Positions 55,014-63,224 are shown, counted from the first letter of the stretch. The stretch: DNA of 64,000 nt from JBOGCH01 sp051656645 (GCA_051656645.1 JBOGCH010000003.1:13946-77945), one strand, 5' to 3'. Notes: generated by a model from the sequence alone, not told the origin. A program made the numbers and translations.

Positions 55014-55370
55014 TTAAATTAATTTATTAGTTGCTGTATCCGGAAATACAAGAGTTGGTTTATGCGATTTAGCTTCTTCAAACTCCATCGCTGCGTAGGA
55101 GATTATTATTACAACATCTCCTACTGCGCATTTACGTGCAGCAGGACCGTTAAGACAAACAACACCCGAGTTACGTTCACCTTTAATGACATACGTTTCA
55201 AGGCGCTCTCCATTGTTTACATTTACTATCTGTACTTTCTCGTTTTCGATAATATTGGCTGCTTCCATTAACGCCTCGTCAATGGTAATACTCCCCACAT
55301 ACTGAAGATTCGCTTCCGTTACCGTTGCTTTATGAATCTTAGATTTTACTACTTCAATGTACATCATCAT
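55014..55370 (-). CDS. panD: Aspartate 1-decarboxylase
   Basis: A 118-residue proenzyme that makes beta-alanine for pantothenate. It self-cleaves between Gly and Ser in YVGSIT (about residues 26-27) to form the pyruvoyl cofactor. The N-terminal EVVKSKIHKATVTEANL and the NGAAARK-like GPAARK segment are typical. Three methionine codons open the ORF. The family pattern suggests the last of them (near 55364) is used. It is 7 bases from panC, whose product uses beta-alanine. Confidence 0.96.
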   Translation of the reverse strand: MMMYIEVVKSKIHKATVTEANLQYVGSITIDEALMEAANIIENEKVQIVNVNNGERLETYVIKGERNSGVVCLNGPAARKCAVGDVVIIISYAAMEFEEAKSHKPTLVFPDTATNKLI

Positions 55371-55377
55371 TTTTTAT

Positions 55378-56211
55378 TTAAAGTACAATATTGTCAATTA
55401 ATCGGATTTTACCTGCGTAAACAGCTACGCATACCACACATGTTCCTTCCCAATTCTGTTTGATCTCAAGTGTAGTGTCGTCAACAATCTCAACATACTC
55501 AGTCTCAAGTAACGGATTGCTATCTATTTGCTCTTTAATTCTATTTTTTAACTCCTCAACAGTATAATTTGCTTTGTCCTTTTTAGCCTGTTGTAGCACT
55601 GCGTTAATATGAGGGGCGTTGGCTCTATGTTCCGGTGTCAACAATTTGTTTCTTGAACTCATTGCCAAACCATCTTCCTCTCGAATAATAGGACATGGCA
55701 CAATCTCAACATTGTAATTAAGCTGTTGCACCATATTTTTAATAATGGCAACTTGCTGAAAATCCTTCATTCCAAAAAATGCCTTATCCGGATTTACCAA
55801 GTCAAATAAGCGGCTCACCACTTGTCCAACACCATTAAAGTGTCCGGGACGATTGGCTCCTTCCATAACCGTGTCAAGATGTCCAAAATTAAATTTACGT
55901 GTATCTTCTTCCGGATAAATTTCTTCAACCTCTGGTAAAAATATGATATCGCATCCAACACTTTCAAGTAAAGCTATATCCTCTTGCGGTGTACGCGGAT
56001 AGCGCTTTAAATCCTCTTTGTCATTAAATTGCGTTGGATTTACAAAAATACTTACCACAGTAACATCACTATTGTTGTTACTTTCTTTAACTAATGATAG
56101 GTGGCCTTCATGTAGTGCACCCATTGTAGGGACAAAACCTATGGTCTTCCCTTCCTTTTTTAGGTTATCAATAATGGTAACCAATTCATTTTTAGTGTTT
56201 ATAACCTGCAT
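55378..56211 (-). CDS. panC: Pantothenate synthetase
   Basis: A 277-residue enzyme condensing pantoate and beta-alanine with ATP. It has FVPTMGALHEGHLSLVKES with the HxGH motif, FVNPTQFNDKEDL, GQVVSRLFDLV, FFGMKDFQQVAIIK and the late AMSSRNKLL loop. It is the first gene of a panC-panD-hldE operon on the minus strand, putting two steps of pantothenate synthesis together. Confidence 0.97.
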   Translation of the reverse strand: MQVINTKNELVTIIDNLKKEGKTIGFVPTMGALHEGHLSLVKESNNNSDVTVVSIFVNPTQFNDKEDLKRYPRTPQEDIALLESVGCDIIFLPEVEEIYPEEDTRKFNFGHLDTVMEGANRPGHFNGVGQVVSRLFDLVNPDKAFFGMKDFQQVAIIKNMVQQLNYNVEIVPCPIIREEDGLAMSSRNKLLTPEHRANAPHINAVLQQAKKDKANYTVEELKNRIKEQIDSNPLLETEYVEIVDDTTLEIKQNWEGTCVVCVAVYAGKIRLIDNIVL

Positions 56212-56320
56212 AATGAATGATTAAAATTCGGGGTGCAAGTTTACTAACTATTTTATTATACTCAAAGTATTTTACTCTTAAAGCCATCCCAATGTTATCA
56301 TTAATTAAAAAACAGTTTAA

Positions 56321-56800
56321 CTATTTATATAAAGTGTGTATATTCTCATGCACTGATGTCAATACATCCACCAGTTCTGAGCGGGTAACACCTTCTCTCA
56401 TTACCAAGAATATGGTATCATCGCCGGCAATGGTTCCTAATATTTCAAAATAGTTCTCACTATCAATTAAGGCTGCTACAGCATTAGCATATCCCGGTAA
56501 TGTTTTAATAATAGCCATATTACCAGAGAAGTCTATACTCAACATGGTATCCGTGATAATAGACGAAACTTTCTCGTCTCTCTGCTCGTTTTGTATACTT
56601 TCTGGGATAATATATATATATCCTTTGTCCTTATGCGGAATTTTAGCAACTTTCATGAATTTCAAATCGCGCGACAAAGTACTTTGTGTTGCTTCAACTC
56701 CCATCTCCTTTAGGCGGAATAATAGTTCTTCCTGAGATGATATTAGCTCGTTTTCAATAAGTTTACGTATGGCAATCATACGTTTTGTTTTATTTCGCAT
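56321..56800 (-). CDS. argR: Arginine repressor
   Basis: A 159-residue ArgR-family regulator. The N-terminal winged helix has LIENELISSQEELLFRLKEMGVEATQSTLSRDLKFMKV. The C-terminal oligomerisation and arginine-binding domain contains ALIDSENYFEILGTIAGDDTIFLVMRE with the GDDT arginine-site motif. It is divergent from the SIMPL gene. No arginine biosynthesis gene lies in the window. Confidence 0.95.
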   Translation of the reverse strand: MRNKTKRMIAIRKLIENELISSQEELLFRLKEMGVEATQSTLSRDLKFMKVAKIPHKDKGYIYIIPESIQNEQRDEKVSSIITDTMLSIDFSGNMAIIKTLPGYANAVAALIDSENYFEILGTIAGDDTIFLVMREGVTRSELVDVLTSVHENIHTLYK

Positions 56801-56826
56801 AGATCAAATATTAGCTTTAAATTTAA

Positions 56827-56851
56827 AATGTAAAATTGCGGATTTTACATT
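56827..56851. promoter_or_regulatory. Palindrome in the argR-SIMPL divergent region
   Basis: A perfect 10-bp inverted repeat with a 5-base spacer (56827-56836 with 56842-56851) lies 26 bases upstream of the argR start. It is a candidate operator, perhaps for argR autoregulation. It does not match the E. coli ARG-box closely. Confidence 0.35.
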
Positions 56852-56919
56852 GAGAATACAATTTTAAATCCCTAATTTAGCTTTAAATCTTTCATTTTTA
56901 AAACCTAATATAAAAAATT

Positions 56920-57615
56920 ATGAAGTGGACGACAGCAATTGGGCTCATTTTAGGAAGTTTAATCCTAGGGCTATTCTTTAGTAGCAGTGTAAAAGTATTT
57001 GTAGATAAGGACAGAGCAGTGTACGTTAAAGGCCTTGCCGAGATGGAAGTTGAAGCAAACCAAGTAATATGGCCTATTCCTTTCAAAGAAACGGGAAACA
57101 ACCTAGAGCAAATTTATACCAGTATAGAAAACAGCCGTAAGCAAGTTATTGCCTTTTTAATGGAAAACGGCATTAAAAAAGAAGAGATATCCATGAATGC
57201 TCCGGATATTTACGATTCTCAAGCAGACCGTTATGCCAACCAAAATGTAAAGTTCAGATATATTGCTTCCTCTGTTATAACTGTTAACAGCTCAAACGTT
57301 GAGCTTGTTCGCAAACTTATTGACCGACAGGTAGAGCTGCTGAAAAATGGAGTCATTATTAGTGGCGATAGTTATCAAAATCAGGTACAGTATTTCTATA
57401 CTGATTTGAATAAAATAAAGCCTCAAATGATTGAGCAAGCTACACAGAATGCGCGACAAGCAGCATTAAAATTTGCCGAAGACTCACAAAGTAAACTTGG
57501 TAAAATACGTACCGCTACGCAAGGACTATTCTCCATAGATAACCGGGATAGTAATACGCCCTACATCAAAAAAGTACGTGTTGTAACATCAATCACTTAT
57601 AGACTAAAGGACTAA
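56920..57615 (+). CDS. SIMPL-domain (DUF541) protein with membrane anchor
   Basis: A 231-residue protein. An N-terminal hydrophobic segment (about 4-24, IGLILGSLILGLFFSSSV) anchors or exports it. The rest is a SIMPL/DUF541 domain (VYVKGLAEMEVEANQVIW near the start, a middle NVKFRYIASSVITVNSSNVELV, and a C-terminal VVTSITYRLKD). Such proteins are periplasmic or outer-membrane associated and of unclear role. It is divergent from argR and ends at a terminator shared with trkH. Confidence 0.88.
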   Translation: MKWTTAIGLILGSLILGLFFSSSVKVFVDKDRAVYVKGLAEMEVEANQVIWPIPFKETGNNLEQIYTSIENSRKQVIAFLMENGIKKEEISMNAPDIYDSQADRYANQNVKFRYIASSVITVNSSNVELVRKLIDRQVELLKNGVIISGDSYQNQVQYFYTDLNKIKPQMIEQATQNARQAALKFAEDSQSKLGKIRTATQGLFSIDNRDSNTPYIKKVRVVTSITYRLKD

Positions 57616-57625
57616 CTAACGACAG

Positions 57626-57668
57626 CAGAAATCACTTTGATATAAAATCCAGATCGAAGTGATTTCTG
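57626..57668. terminator. Bidirectional terminator
   Basis: A 16-bp stem with one G-T pair (57626-57641 with 57653-57668, 11-nt loop) lies between the convergent SIMPL and trkH genes. Confidence 0.65.
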
Positions 57669-57684
57669 TTATCAATACGTCATC

Positions 57685-59091
57685 TTAAACGGCTAAATCC
57701 CTAACCTCCTCAGATATAACTTTACGCTTCATTCTAATAAGCATAAAACTTCCAAAGATCATCGTTCCGATACGTCCAATAAACATTAGTGAAATTAATA
57801 TCACTTTTCCAAAAGTAGAGAAAGAAGCTGTGATACCGGTACTTAATCCCACTGTTCCTAACGCTGATGTTGCCTCAAATAGAATATCCCTAAGTGGCAG
57901 CGATTCACTTATAAAAAGCAAAGAAACACCAACTAGCAAAAATAGCTGATAACTAATAAAGCTGGTTATTGCTGAGTCTACGCGGAAGGTAGGAAGACGT
58001 TTTCCACAAAGAGTTACATCGCGTTCATGACTCAGTTTACTTTTCATAAATGCATAAATTGCAGATAATGTAGTTGATTTTACACCCCCACCTGTTCCAG
58101 AAGGCGAAGCACCAATAAACATTGCAAGTATTAAAACAAACTGCAACATAAAAGTAGTATTTCCTAAATCTATAGTATTAAATCCAACAGTTGTCATTGC
58201 AGACATTGTTTGGAAAAATGAAATTAAAAGTCTATCAGTTACATTAGGGTATACTAACGGATCAATTTCAAGATATACGATAAAACTTCCAATAACGGTG
58301 ACAAGTGTTGTTATAAACAAAATAATTTTACTGGTAAATGTGATTTTATAGTTTGGTATTCTTATCTTATTCCATACATCTGTAATAACAATAAAGCCCA
58401 TAGCACCTATATAGGCTAAAATAGCAATTACAAAATTTATAGGTACGTTGGTATCAAATTGCATTAAAGAATCTCCGTAAATACTAAACCCTGCGGTACA
58501 AAAAGATGATATGCTATGAAAAATAGCACTCCATAATGGATTACTTATCCCCTCATTTTTTAAAAAGAAATATAAACAAGCAACACCAAGCAACTCAAAG
58601 AGAAGTGTAAATCTTATTACATTACGCAATACTGAAGCAAGATCAAATTCGGAGGGAATTGTAAATGCAGTATTTAAAGTTCTCTTTTTTATCTTGTTAA
58701 ATTGGTGTGTCATGTTGAAAATCAGATAGGAACTTAGAGTCATATAACCAATACCTCCTAACTGTATAAACATTAAAATAATCAACTGTCCCCAAAAGGT
58801 ATAGGTTAAGCCAATATCAACAGTTCCTAGTCCTGTAGTTGATACTGCCGAAGTAATCATAAAGATATTATCAATTACGCTTACTGGTTGTTTGTGTGTA
58901 AATGGAAGAGATAACAAAATCCAACCAATCACAATATAAGTACTATAGCCATAAATAAGATTACGTTCAGGAATTCTGGAAGCAAATCCAATTGAAAGAC
59001 ATTTAACTGTAAAACACTGAATTGTTTGTATATAAAAATGCAGTAAACCAATAACGTTACTCTTGTATTCATTCCAACCACTCATTAACAT
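57685..59091 (-). CDS. TrkH/KtrB-type potassium transporter subunit
   Basis: A 468-residue polytopic inner-membrane protein. Four repeated membrane-pore-membrane units are expected. Filter-region segments visible include SAVSTTGLGTVD, SFCTAGFSIYG, SAMTTVGFNTIDL and TSALGTVGLSTGIT, each with the key glycine. GASPSGTGGGVKSTT is the characteristic intramembrane loop. An ATG two codons in is an alternative start. A TrkA/KtrA NAD-binding partner is normally needed and is not seen in the window, which has no genes for 870 bases upstream. Confidence 0.93.
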   Translation of the reverse strand: MLMSGWNEYKSNVIGLLHFYIQTIQCFTVKCLSIGFASRIPERNLIYGYSTYIVIGWILLSLPFTHKQPVSVIDNIFMITSAVSTTGLGTVDIGLTYTFWGQLIILMFIQLGGIGYMTLSSYLIFNMTHQFNKIKKRTLNTAFTIPSEFDLASVLRNVIRFTLLFELLGVACLYFFLKNEGISNPLWSAIFHSISSFCTAGFSIYGDSLMQFDTNVPINFVIAILAYIGAMGFIVITDVWNKIRIPNYKITFTSKIILFITTLVTVIGSFIVYLEIDPLVYPNVTDRLLISFFQTMSAMTTVGFNTIDLGNTTFMLQFVLILAMFIGASPSGTGGGVKSTTLSAIYAFMKSKLSHERDVTLCGKRLPTFRVDSAITSFISYQLFLLVGVSLLFISESLPLRDILFEATSALGTVGLSTGITASFSTFGKVILISLMFIGRIGTMIFGSFMLIRMKRKVISEEVRDLAV

Positions 59092-59608
59092 TTTAGTCTG
59101 TTTTGTTGTATTATTATATAGTTGTTGACGATGGCCAAATTTAGAAATTAATTAAAAAAAGACGGATAAGTACTATAACTTCTACAATCAAATTAATTGA
59201 TCAAACATTCAAAAAGATAGAAAAGATTTAACTATAGTCATCCAACTTCAGCGTCTGAAATACAAAACTTGGCAATAGTAATATGGTTTATCACTATTAT
59301 CGTCAAAATATCTCATAAATTATTGAGTCTCGAACATTATATAAAGAACCTATATCGCTATCGTATTCAATATAACGAAATCAAAACAAATCACTACTCT
59401 CCTGTATAAAACCGAATTAAGGTTATAATAATCATTCCTTTGCAAGTAATTCTAGTGCAACCAATAGTATATATATTTATTGCACGTTATTCCTTATTCT
59501 ATAATTTGGTAGCAATATAATTTAAATAGAATATTCTTAGCAATTTTCACTATTCTACACATCAAGGGAGATTAAACTCCCCTTCCGGTATGCCGCTCCG
59601 TATTAACC

Positions 59609-59726
59609 AAAACCCTAATATATACCCTCCTTACCTCTGCCATACCCCTATAAAGGGTAAGGAAGAGGTAAGGAGGGTATAAAGAAGAGGTAAGGAGGAG
59701 GTAAGGAGGCTCCGAAGAGGGTATAG
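59609..59726. repeat. Mirror array of 11-bp units, array 3
   Basis: The right part runs as consecutive 11-mers such as GGAAGAGGTAA, GGAGGGTATAA, AGAAGAGGTAA and GGAGGAGGTAA from 59661 onward. GAGGTAAGGAG occurs exactly at 59665, 59687 and 59698. The left part carries the complement: 59621-59637 pairs perfectly with 59665-59681 (17 bp). The array sits in the 870-base space 59092-59961 between trkH and the permease gene. Apart from it and the hairpin at 59922, I see nothing there that I can support. Confidence 0.8.
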
Positions 59727-59921
59727 ATCAGATGGGTACGTCATCCTCTCATTACTATTCTGTTCATATATTGTTTTTCCTAATATAGAGTTCAACAATG
59801 CTTTTTATTTATAATGTAGCAATGAGTTTTTCTCTTATTATGTCCCATTAATACTAAACAATATTGATGTTTATAACATAAAATTACCAAAACAACTTGA
59901 GAAGATTTTGATGCTTATATG

Positions 59922-59955
59922 GTATTGGCTATTTAAACATTGAAATAGCCAATAC
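59922..59955 (-). terminator. Hairpin at the end of the arsenic operon
   Basis: A perfect 13-bp stem (59943-59955 with 59922-59934, 8-nt loop) starts 7 bases after the stop of the permease gene. The T run on the minus strand is weak. Confidence 0.5.
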
Positions 59956-59961
59956 GGTACA

Positions 59962-60933
59962 TTATCCCAATATCCAATTAAATAAATATCCCGAAAGAAT
60001 AATAAAGCCTGCCACAGTGCCAAAGAAGATAAAAATGAGCTTCCATGTCATTACTTTTTTAAGCATGGTGGCTTCGGGTAGAGATAAACCAACCACGGAC
60101 ATCATAAAAGCCAATGCTGTACCAAGCGGTACGCCTTTGGATACAAATACCTGAATTACGGGTACTATACCTGCCGCATTAGCATAGAGTGGTACGGCTA
60201 GAACAACGGCAAGAGGCACGGCATACCACTTGTCTGTGGATAGATGATTTTCAAAAAATCCTTCGGGTACATAGCCATGCATAGCTGCTCCAACACCAAT
60301 TCCAATAATTACATACGGTAGAACTCCTCGTACAATGTGCCAAGCATCTCGTAATATGGTTGGTACTCTTTTAATAAAAGGTACATGTTCACTCTCCCAC
60401 GCATTGGTTTCCGCTTCGGACTGTTGCTTTATTTGTATAACCCATGGACTAAGAAAGCGCTCTAAGTTAAATAACGACAACATAGCGCCCCCAATAGCAC
60501 CCAGAGCAATGCCACTAATTACATATACCAATGTGGCGTATACGCCGAAAGTTCCTAAAAACATGGCAACAGCAACCTCGTTCACTAAGGGTGAGGTTAT
60601 TAAGAAAGCAAAGGTAACACCAAGAGGAATGCCACCTTTAACAAAACCGATAAATAACGGTATTGACGAGCACGAACAAAATGGTGTAATAGCTCCAAAA
60701 AGTGCCGCGAAAAGATACTGCGTTCCATATAATTTGCGCGACGTTAAAAAATTACGCAATCTATCAATAGGGAAATAGGCATTCACCACGCCCATAATGG
60801 AGCTGATTAGGAATAGAAGGAGTAATATTTTTATGGTATCGTAAAAAAAGAAATTGACAGCAGCTCCTAAGGATGAAGCTGCGTCTATACCCATTACGTC
60901 AAAAACTAGCCAATCGGCAAAACGTTGTATCAT
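59962..60933 (-). CDS. ArsP-like permease (DUF318 family)
   Basis: A 323-residue membrane protein with about 8 hydrophobic helices. It contains the family hallmark ITPFCSCSSIPLFIGFVKGGIPLG and the second half-motif PLYANAAGIVPVIQVFVSKGVPLG. ArsP relatives with this cysteine pair export trivalent organoarsenicals. As the last gene of an arsR-led operon, 16 bases after arsC, an arsenic-related export role is the best reading. Confidence 0.85.
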   Translation of the reverse strand: MIQRFADWLVFDVMGIDAASSLGAAVNFFFYDTIKILLLLFLISSIMGVVNAYFPIDRLRNFLTSRKLYGTQYLFAALFGAITPFCSCSSIPLFIGFVKGGIPLGVTFAFLITSPLVNEVAVAMFLGTFGVYATLVYVISGIALGAIGGAMLSLFNLERFLSPWVIQIKQQSEAETNAWESEHVPFIKRVPTILRDAWHIVRGVLPYVIIGIGVGAAMHGYVPEGFFENHLSTDKWYAVPLAVVLAVPLYANAAGIVPVIQVFVSKGVPLGTALAFMMSVVGLSLPEATMLKKVMTWKLIFIFFGTVAGFIILSGYLFNWILG

Positions 60934-60949
60934 ATATTGAGTTTAAAGG

Positions 60950-61420
60950 TTAGTGACATTTACAAACATCATTAGCCCCGCATGGGCAGGAACCATCGTC
61001 CATAAGCTCATTTAGATAAAAATGAGAGAATTTTTCCCTTATCTCATCACGTACTCTATGAAACTCACTATCAATAAACTCTGGTGTACCCACCGCATGT
61101 GATGGATCATCAAAACCAAAATGTAATCTGTGTTTTACCTCTCCATGAAAGGCGGGACATGTTTCATTAGCGCCACCGCACACTGTAATGACATAATCCC
61201 AAGGTTCATCAAGATATTTCTCCACACTGTCAGAGGTGTGTCCGGAGATATCAATCCCCACCTCTTTCATTACTCTCACAGCATCTGCATTTAGTCGTCC
61301 TGCTGCCTCTGTGCCTGCCGAGCGTACAATAAGATCCTTATCAAAAGCTTGTAAAAAACCATGTGCCATCTGGCTGCGGCAACTGTTGCCTGTACATAAA
61401 ATCAATACTTTTATTGCCAT
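60950..61420 (-). CDS. arsC: Thioredoxin-coupled arsenate reductase with Cys-rich tail
   Basis: A 156-residue low-molecular-weight phosphatase-fold arsenate reductase. The start at 61420 (MAIKVLILCTGNSCR) is preferred; the ORF extends upstream only because it overlaps the previous gene. Catalytic cysteines are C9 in the CTGNSCR loop, then C81 and C88, matching the three-cysteine relay of the S. aureus plasmid pI258 type. The C-terminal tail has four more cysteines (CPCG and CKCH, about 145-156), which is unusual and may bind arsenite or metal. It overlaps the previous gene by 10 bases. Confidence 0.93.
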   Translation of the reverse strand: MAIKVLILCTGNSCRSQMAHGFLQAFDKDLIVRSAGTEAAGRLNADAVRVMKEVGIDISGHTSDSVEKYLDEPWDYVITVCGGANETCPAFHGEVKHRLHFGFDDPSHAVGTPEFIDSEFHRVRDEIREKFSHFYLNELMDDGSCPCGANDVCKCH

Positions 61421-62118
61421 AATATAATCAAATAATATAAACCAACTCCAATAAAAACTACTGCAATCGCCGTATTCATCCATTTACGAATGCGTTGCAA
61501 ATTGTTATAAAAACGTCCTATCCCCGATACGCTATAGGCCAAAATCCATGCAATAATTAACACAGGCAATGCTGTGCCCAATGCATAAATCAGCGGGAGC
61601 AGATATCCTCCTGTTTCTTTGGCTGCTAACGGTATTAGCATTCCAAAGTAAAGTACACCACTAGTGGGACAAAATGCTAAGGCAAACAGAATGCCTAGTG
61701 CTAAGGCTCCTGCATTTCCGCTGCGAGAAACACGCTCTGCATTTCGGTTATATCCCCATTTAGTAATGTTCAGTTTATAACCAAACAACATAAACAATCC
61801 TCCCAATATGAGTAGTGGGGCTATAATCATGTCGCCGTATTTACCAATGGTTTGTTGAATAAAATACACACTAGCACCTTCTCTCAATAGCGGAATAACA
61901 ATAATACCTATACCGCTGTAAGTAACAATGCGCCCCAACGTATATAATGCTCCCCTATAAAATACGGCATGCCTACTGCCAATGTCTTTACCAATGTATC
62001 CTACCGCCGTTATATTTGTAGCCAATGGACAAGGGCTAATAGCCGTAAGTACGCCTAGTAAAAATGCCGTGACAAAAGGTAATGTACTATTTTGTAGTAA
62101 TTGCTCAATCCACTCCAT
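61411..62118 (-). CDS. ArsG-like / CcdA-family membrane protein
   Basis: A 235-residue protein with six membrane segments of the CcdA/DsbD-beta type. Paired cysteines lie in ISPCPLATN (helix 1 region) and FCPTSGVLY (helix 4 region), the layout that carries reducing equivalents across the membrane. In Bacteroides ars operons the protein at this position is called ArsG and is linked to nitro- and aminoaromatic arsenical handling together with ArsE and ArsF. Its N-terminal end overlaps the ArsF-like gene by 14 bases. Confidence 0.82.
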   Translation of the reverse strand: MEWIEQLLQNSTLPFVTAFLLGVLTAISPCPLATNITAVGYIGKDIGSRHAVFYRGALYTLGRIVTYSGIGIIVIPLLREGASVYFIQQTIGKYGDMIIAPLLILGGLFMLFGYKLNITKWGYNRNAERVSRSGNAGALALGILFALAFCPTSGVLYFGMLIPLAAKETGGYLLPLIYALGTALPVLIIAWILAYSVSGIGRFYNNLQRIRKWMNTAIAVVFIGVGLYYLIILWQ

Positions 62119-62524
62119 TACTTCTCATCTTTTCTATCTCTTCTACTAATTTGCGCTTAAAAGTTTGAGGACTTCCCACAGCGTGTGCAAATGCCATTAT
62201 GGTTAAATTCTCGCTCTTATCTTGCTTAACAACAAATAATGACGACCAATTTACCTCATATTTATCCATTAACGCTTTATTATCCTTGTTGGAAATATCC
62301 ACGGTTCGCATAACAATCTTGGCATTACCCAAGCTATCCACAACCTCCTTTGTAAGCTTCTCAATAGCATTACAGGTAAGACAACGTTGCTTGCTGTGAA
62401 AATAATAAACTTCTGTTACATCATCGGAAATGGTAACAGTGCTGGATTGTGCAGACTGCTTTGCTCCCTCGCGACAAGCAACAGCAAAAAGCACAATGAT
62501 TCCAAAAAGCACTAACTTTTTCAT
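62105..62524 (-). CDS. ArsF-like thioredoxin-fold lipoprotein
   Basis: A 139-residue exported protein. The signal ends LFAVAC with a lipidated cysteine at C17. The mature part has a thioredoxin-like CLTC motif at C48-C51 (SKQRCLTCNAIEKL) and YEVNWSSLFVVKQD in place of the usual cis-Pro strand. In Bacteroides the ArsF name is used for this protein. It could take electrons from the CcdA-like membrane protein encoded next and reduce an extracytoplasmic arsenical. The function is inferred from locus and fold. Confidence 0.8.
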   Translation of the reverse strand: MKKLVLFGIIVLFAVACREGAKQSAQSSTVTISDDVTEVYYFHSKQRCLTCNAIEKLTKEVVDSLGNAKIVMRTVDISNKDNKALMDKYEVNWSSLFVVKQDKSENLTIMAFAHAVGSPQTFKRKLVEEIEKMRSNGVD

Positions 62525-62534
62525 CTCAATCCGC

Positions 62535-62768
62535 TTAATGGGTCAATATTGTTTTAACATCCTGTAGGGATAGTTTCTTGCCTGCCGACACTACTTTTTC
62601 ATCAATAACCAATCCTGGCAGTTGCATTACATTGTAGCTCATGATTTTGACAATATCCTCCTCCTTTACAACGGTAGCATCTAATCCCAGTTCGGCTACA
62701 GCCTGTTTAACGGTTTCAAATAACGTTTTACATCCGGCACATCCGGTTCCTAATACTTTAATTTTCAT
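62535..62768 (-). CDS. Small thioredoxin-like protein, ArsE-like
   Basis: A 77-residue cytoplasmic protein. The start at 62768 (MKIKVLGTGCAGCKTLFETV) gives the normal size of the MTH895-type redox-active disulfide family. A longer in-frame start would add 24 residues unlike the family. The CAGC active site and PGLVIDEKVVSAGK motif are intact. In Bacteroides ars operons the gene at this place is called arsE. It probably works in disulfide or arsenical reduction with its neighbours. Confidence 0.82.
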   Translation of the reverse strand: MKIKVLGTGCAGCKTLFETVKQAVAELGLDATVVKEEDIVKIMSYNVMQLPGLVIDEKVVSAGKKLSLQDVKTILTH

Positions 62769-62840
62769 AATACTTATTTTTAGAGTTTGTAATTCGCAAA
62801 ACAACGAACAATAGATATAAATAAAAAAGGTGTAGTTCAA

Positions 62841-63158
62841 CTAACAACACCCTTTACGAGGTTTATACAATTGCCATAAATCAGCCATTAGGTTTTGAGC
62901 TAACAGCCAATTTTCAGCGTTTATGCAATACTTTACTTTAGGAGGTAATATCTCTCCTTGTATCAATCCTGCATTCTTGAGCTCGGACAAATGCTGAGAA
63001 ACAGTAGCCTTAGCTATTGGTAACACCTCATGAATATCACCAAAAAAGCAGGTGTCCTGCAATGCCAAGAAACGCAATATAGCTATCCTTGCAGGATGCC
63101 CTAGCGCTTTAGCAAACCGAGCTAACTGTTCCTCATGTTCTGAATAATGTTTTTTCAT
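62841..63158 (-). CDS. arsR: ArsR-family repressor
   Basis: A 105-residue winged helix-turn-helix metalloregulator (ARFAKALGHPARIAILRFLA and KATVSQHLSELKNAGLI). The classical ELCVCDL arsenite site is absent. The corresponding helix reads DTCFFGDI with only C37, and further cysteines are C78 and a C-terminal pair C104-C105. The arsenite site must therefore be arranged differently. It is the first gene of the operon and lies just behind a promoter with a matching palindrome. Confidence 0.93.
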   Translation of the reverse strand: MKKHYSEHEEQLARFAKALGHPARIAILRFLALQDTCFFGDIHEVLPIAKATVSQHLSELKNAGLIQGEILPPKVKYCINAENWLLAQNLMADLWQLYKPRKGCC

Positions 63159-63171
63159 TTCCGTCTTAATG

Positions 63172-63208
63172 TGTTCGCAAACATACGAACAATAATTTAT
63201 TTAGCAAA
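63172..63208 (-). promoter_or_regulatory. ars promoter with overlapping ArsR operator
   Basis: On the minus strand TTTG (63208-63205), 19 bases, TATGTTTG (63185-63178) match the Bacteroidetes consensus exactly. The inverted repeat TGTTCG-N8-CGAACA (63172-63177 with 63186-63191) straddles the -7 box, the expected position for an ArsR repressor. The leader to the arsR start is very short. Confidence 0.7.
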
Positions 63209-63224
63209 TGATATGATGGAAAAT

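Noticed and set aside
59092..59608. Possible tRNA or small RNA gene in the long gene-free stretch
   Set aside because: No T-loop-like GTTCGANTC motif or cloverleaf pairing was found on either strand by eye.
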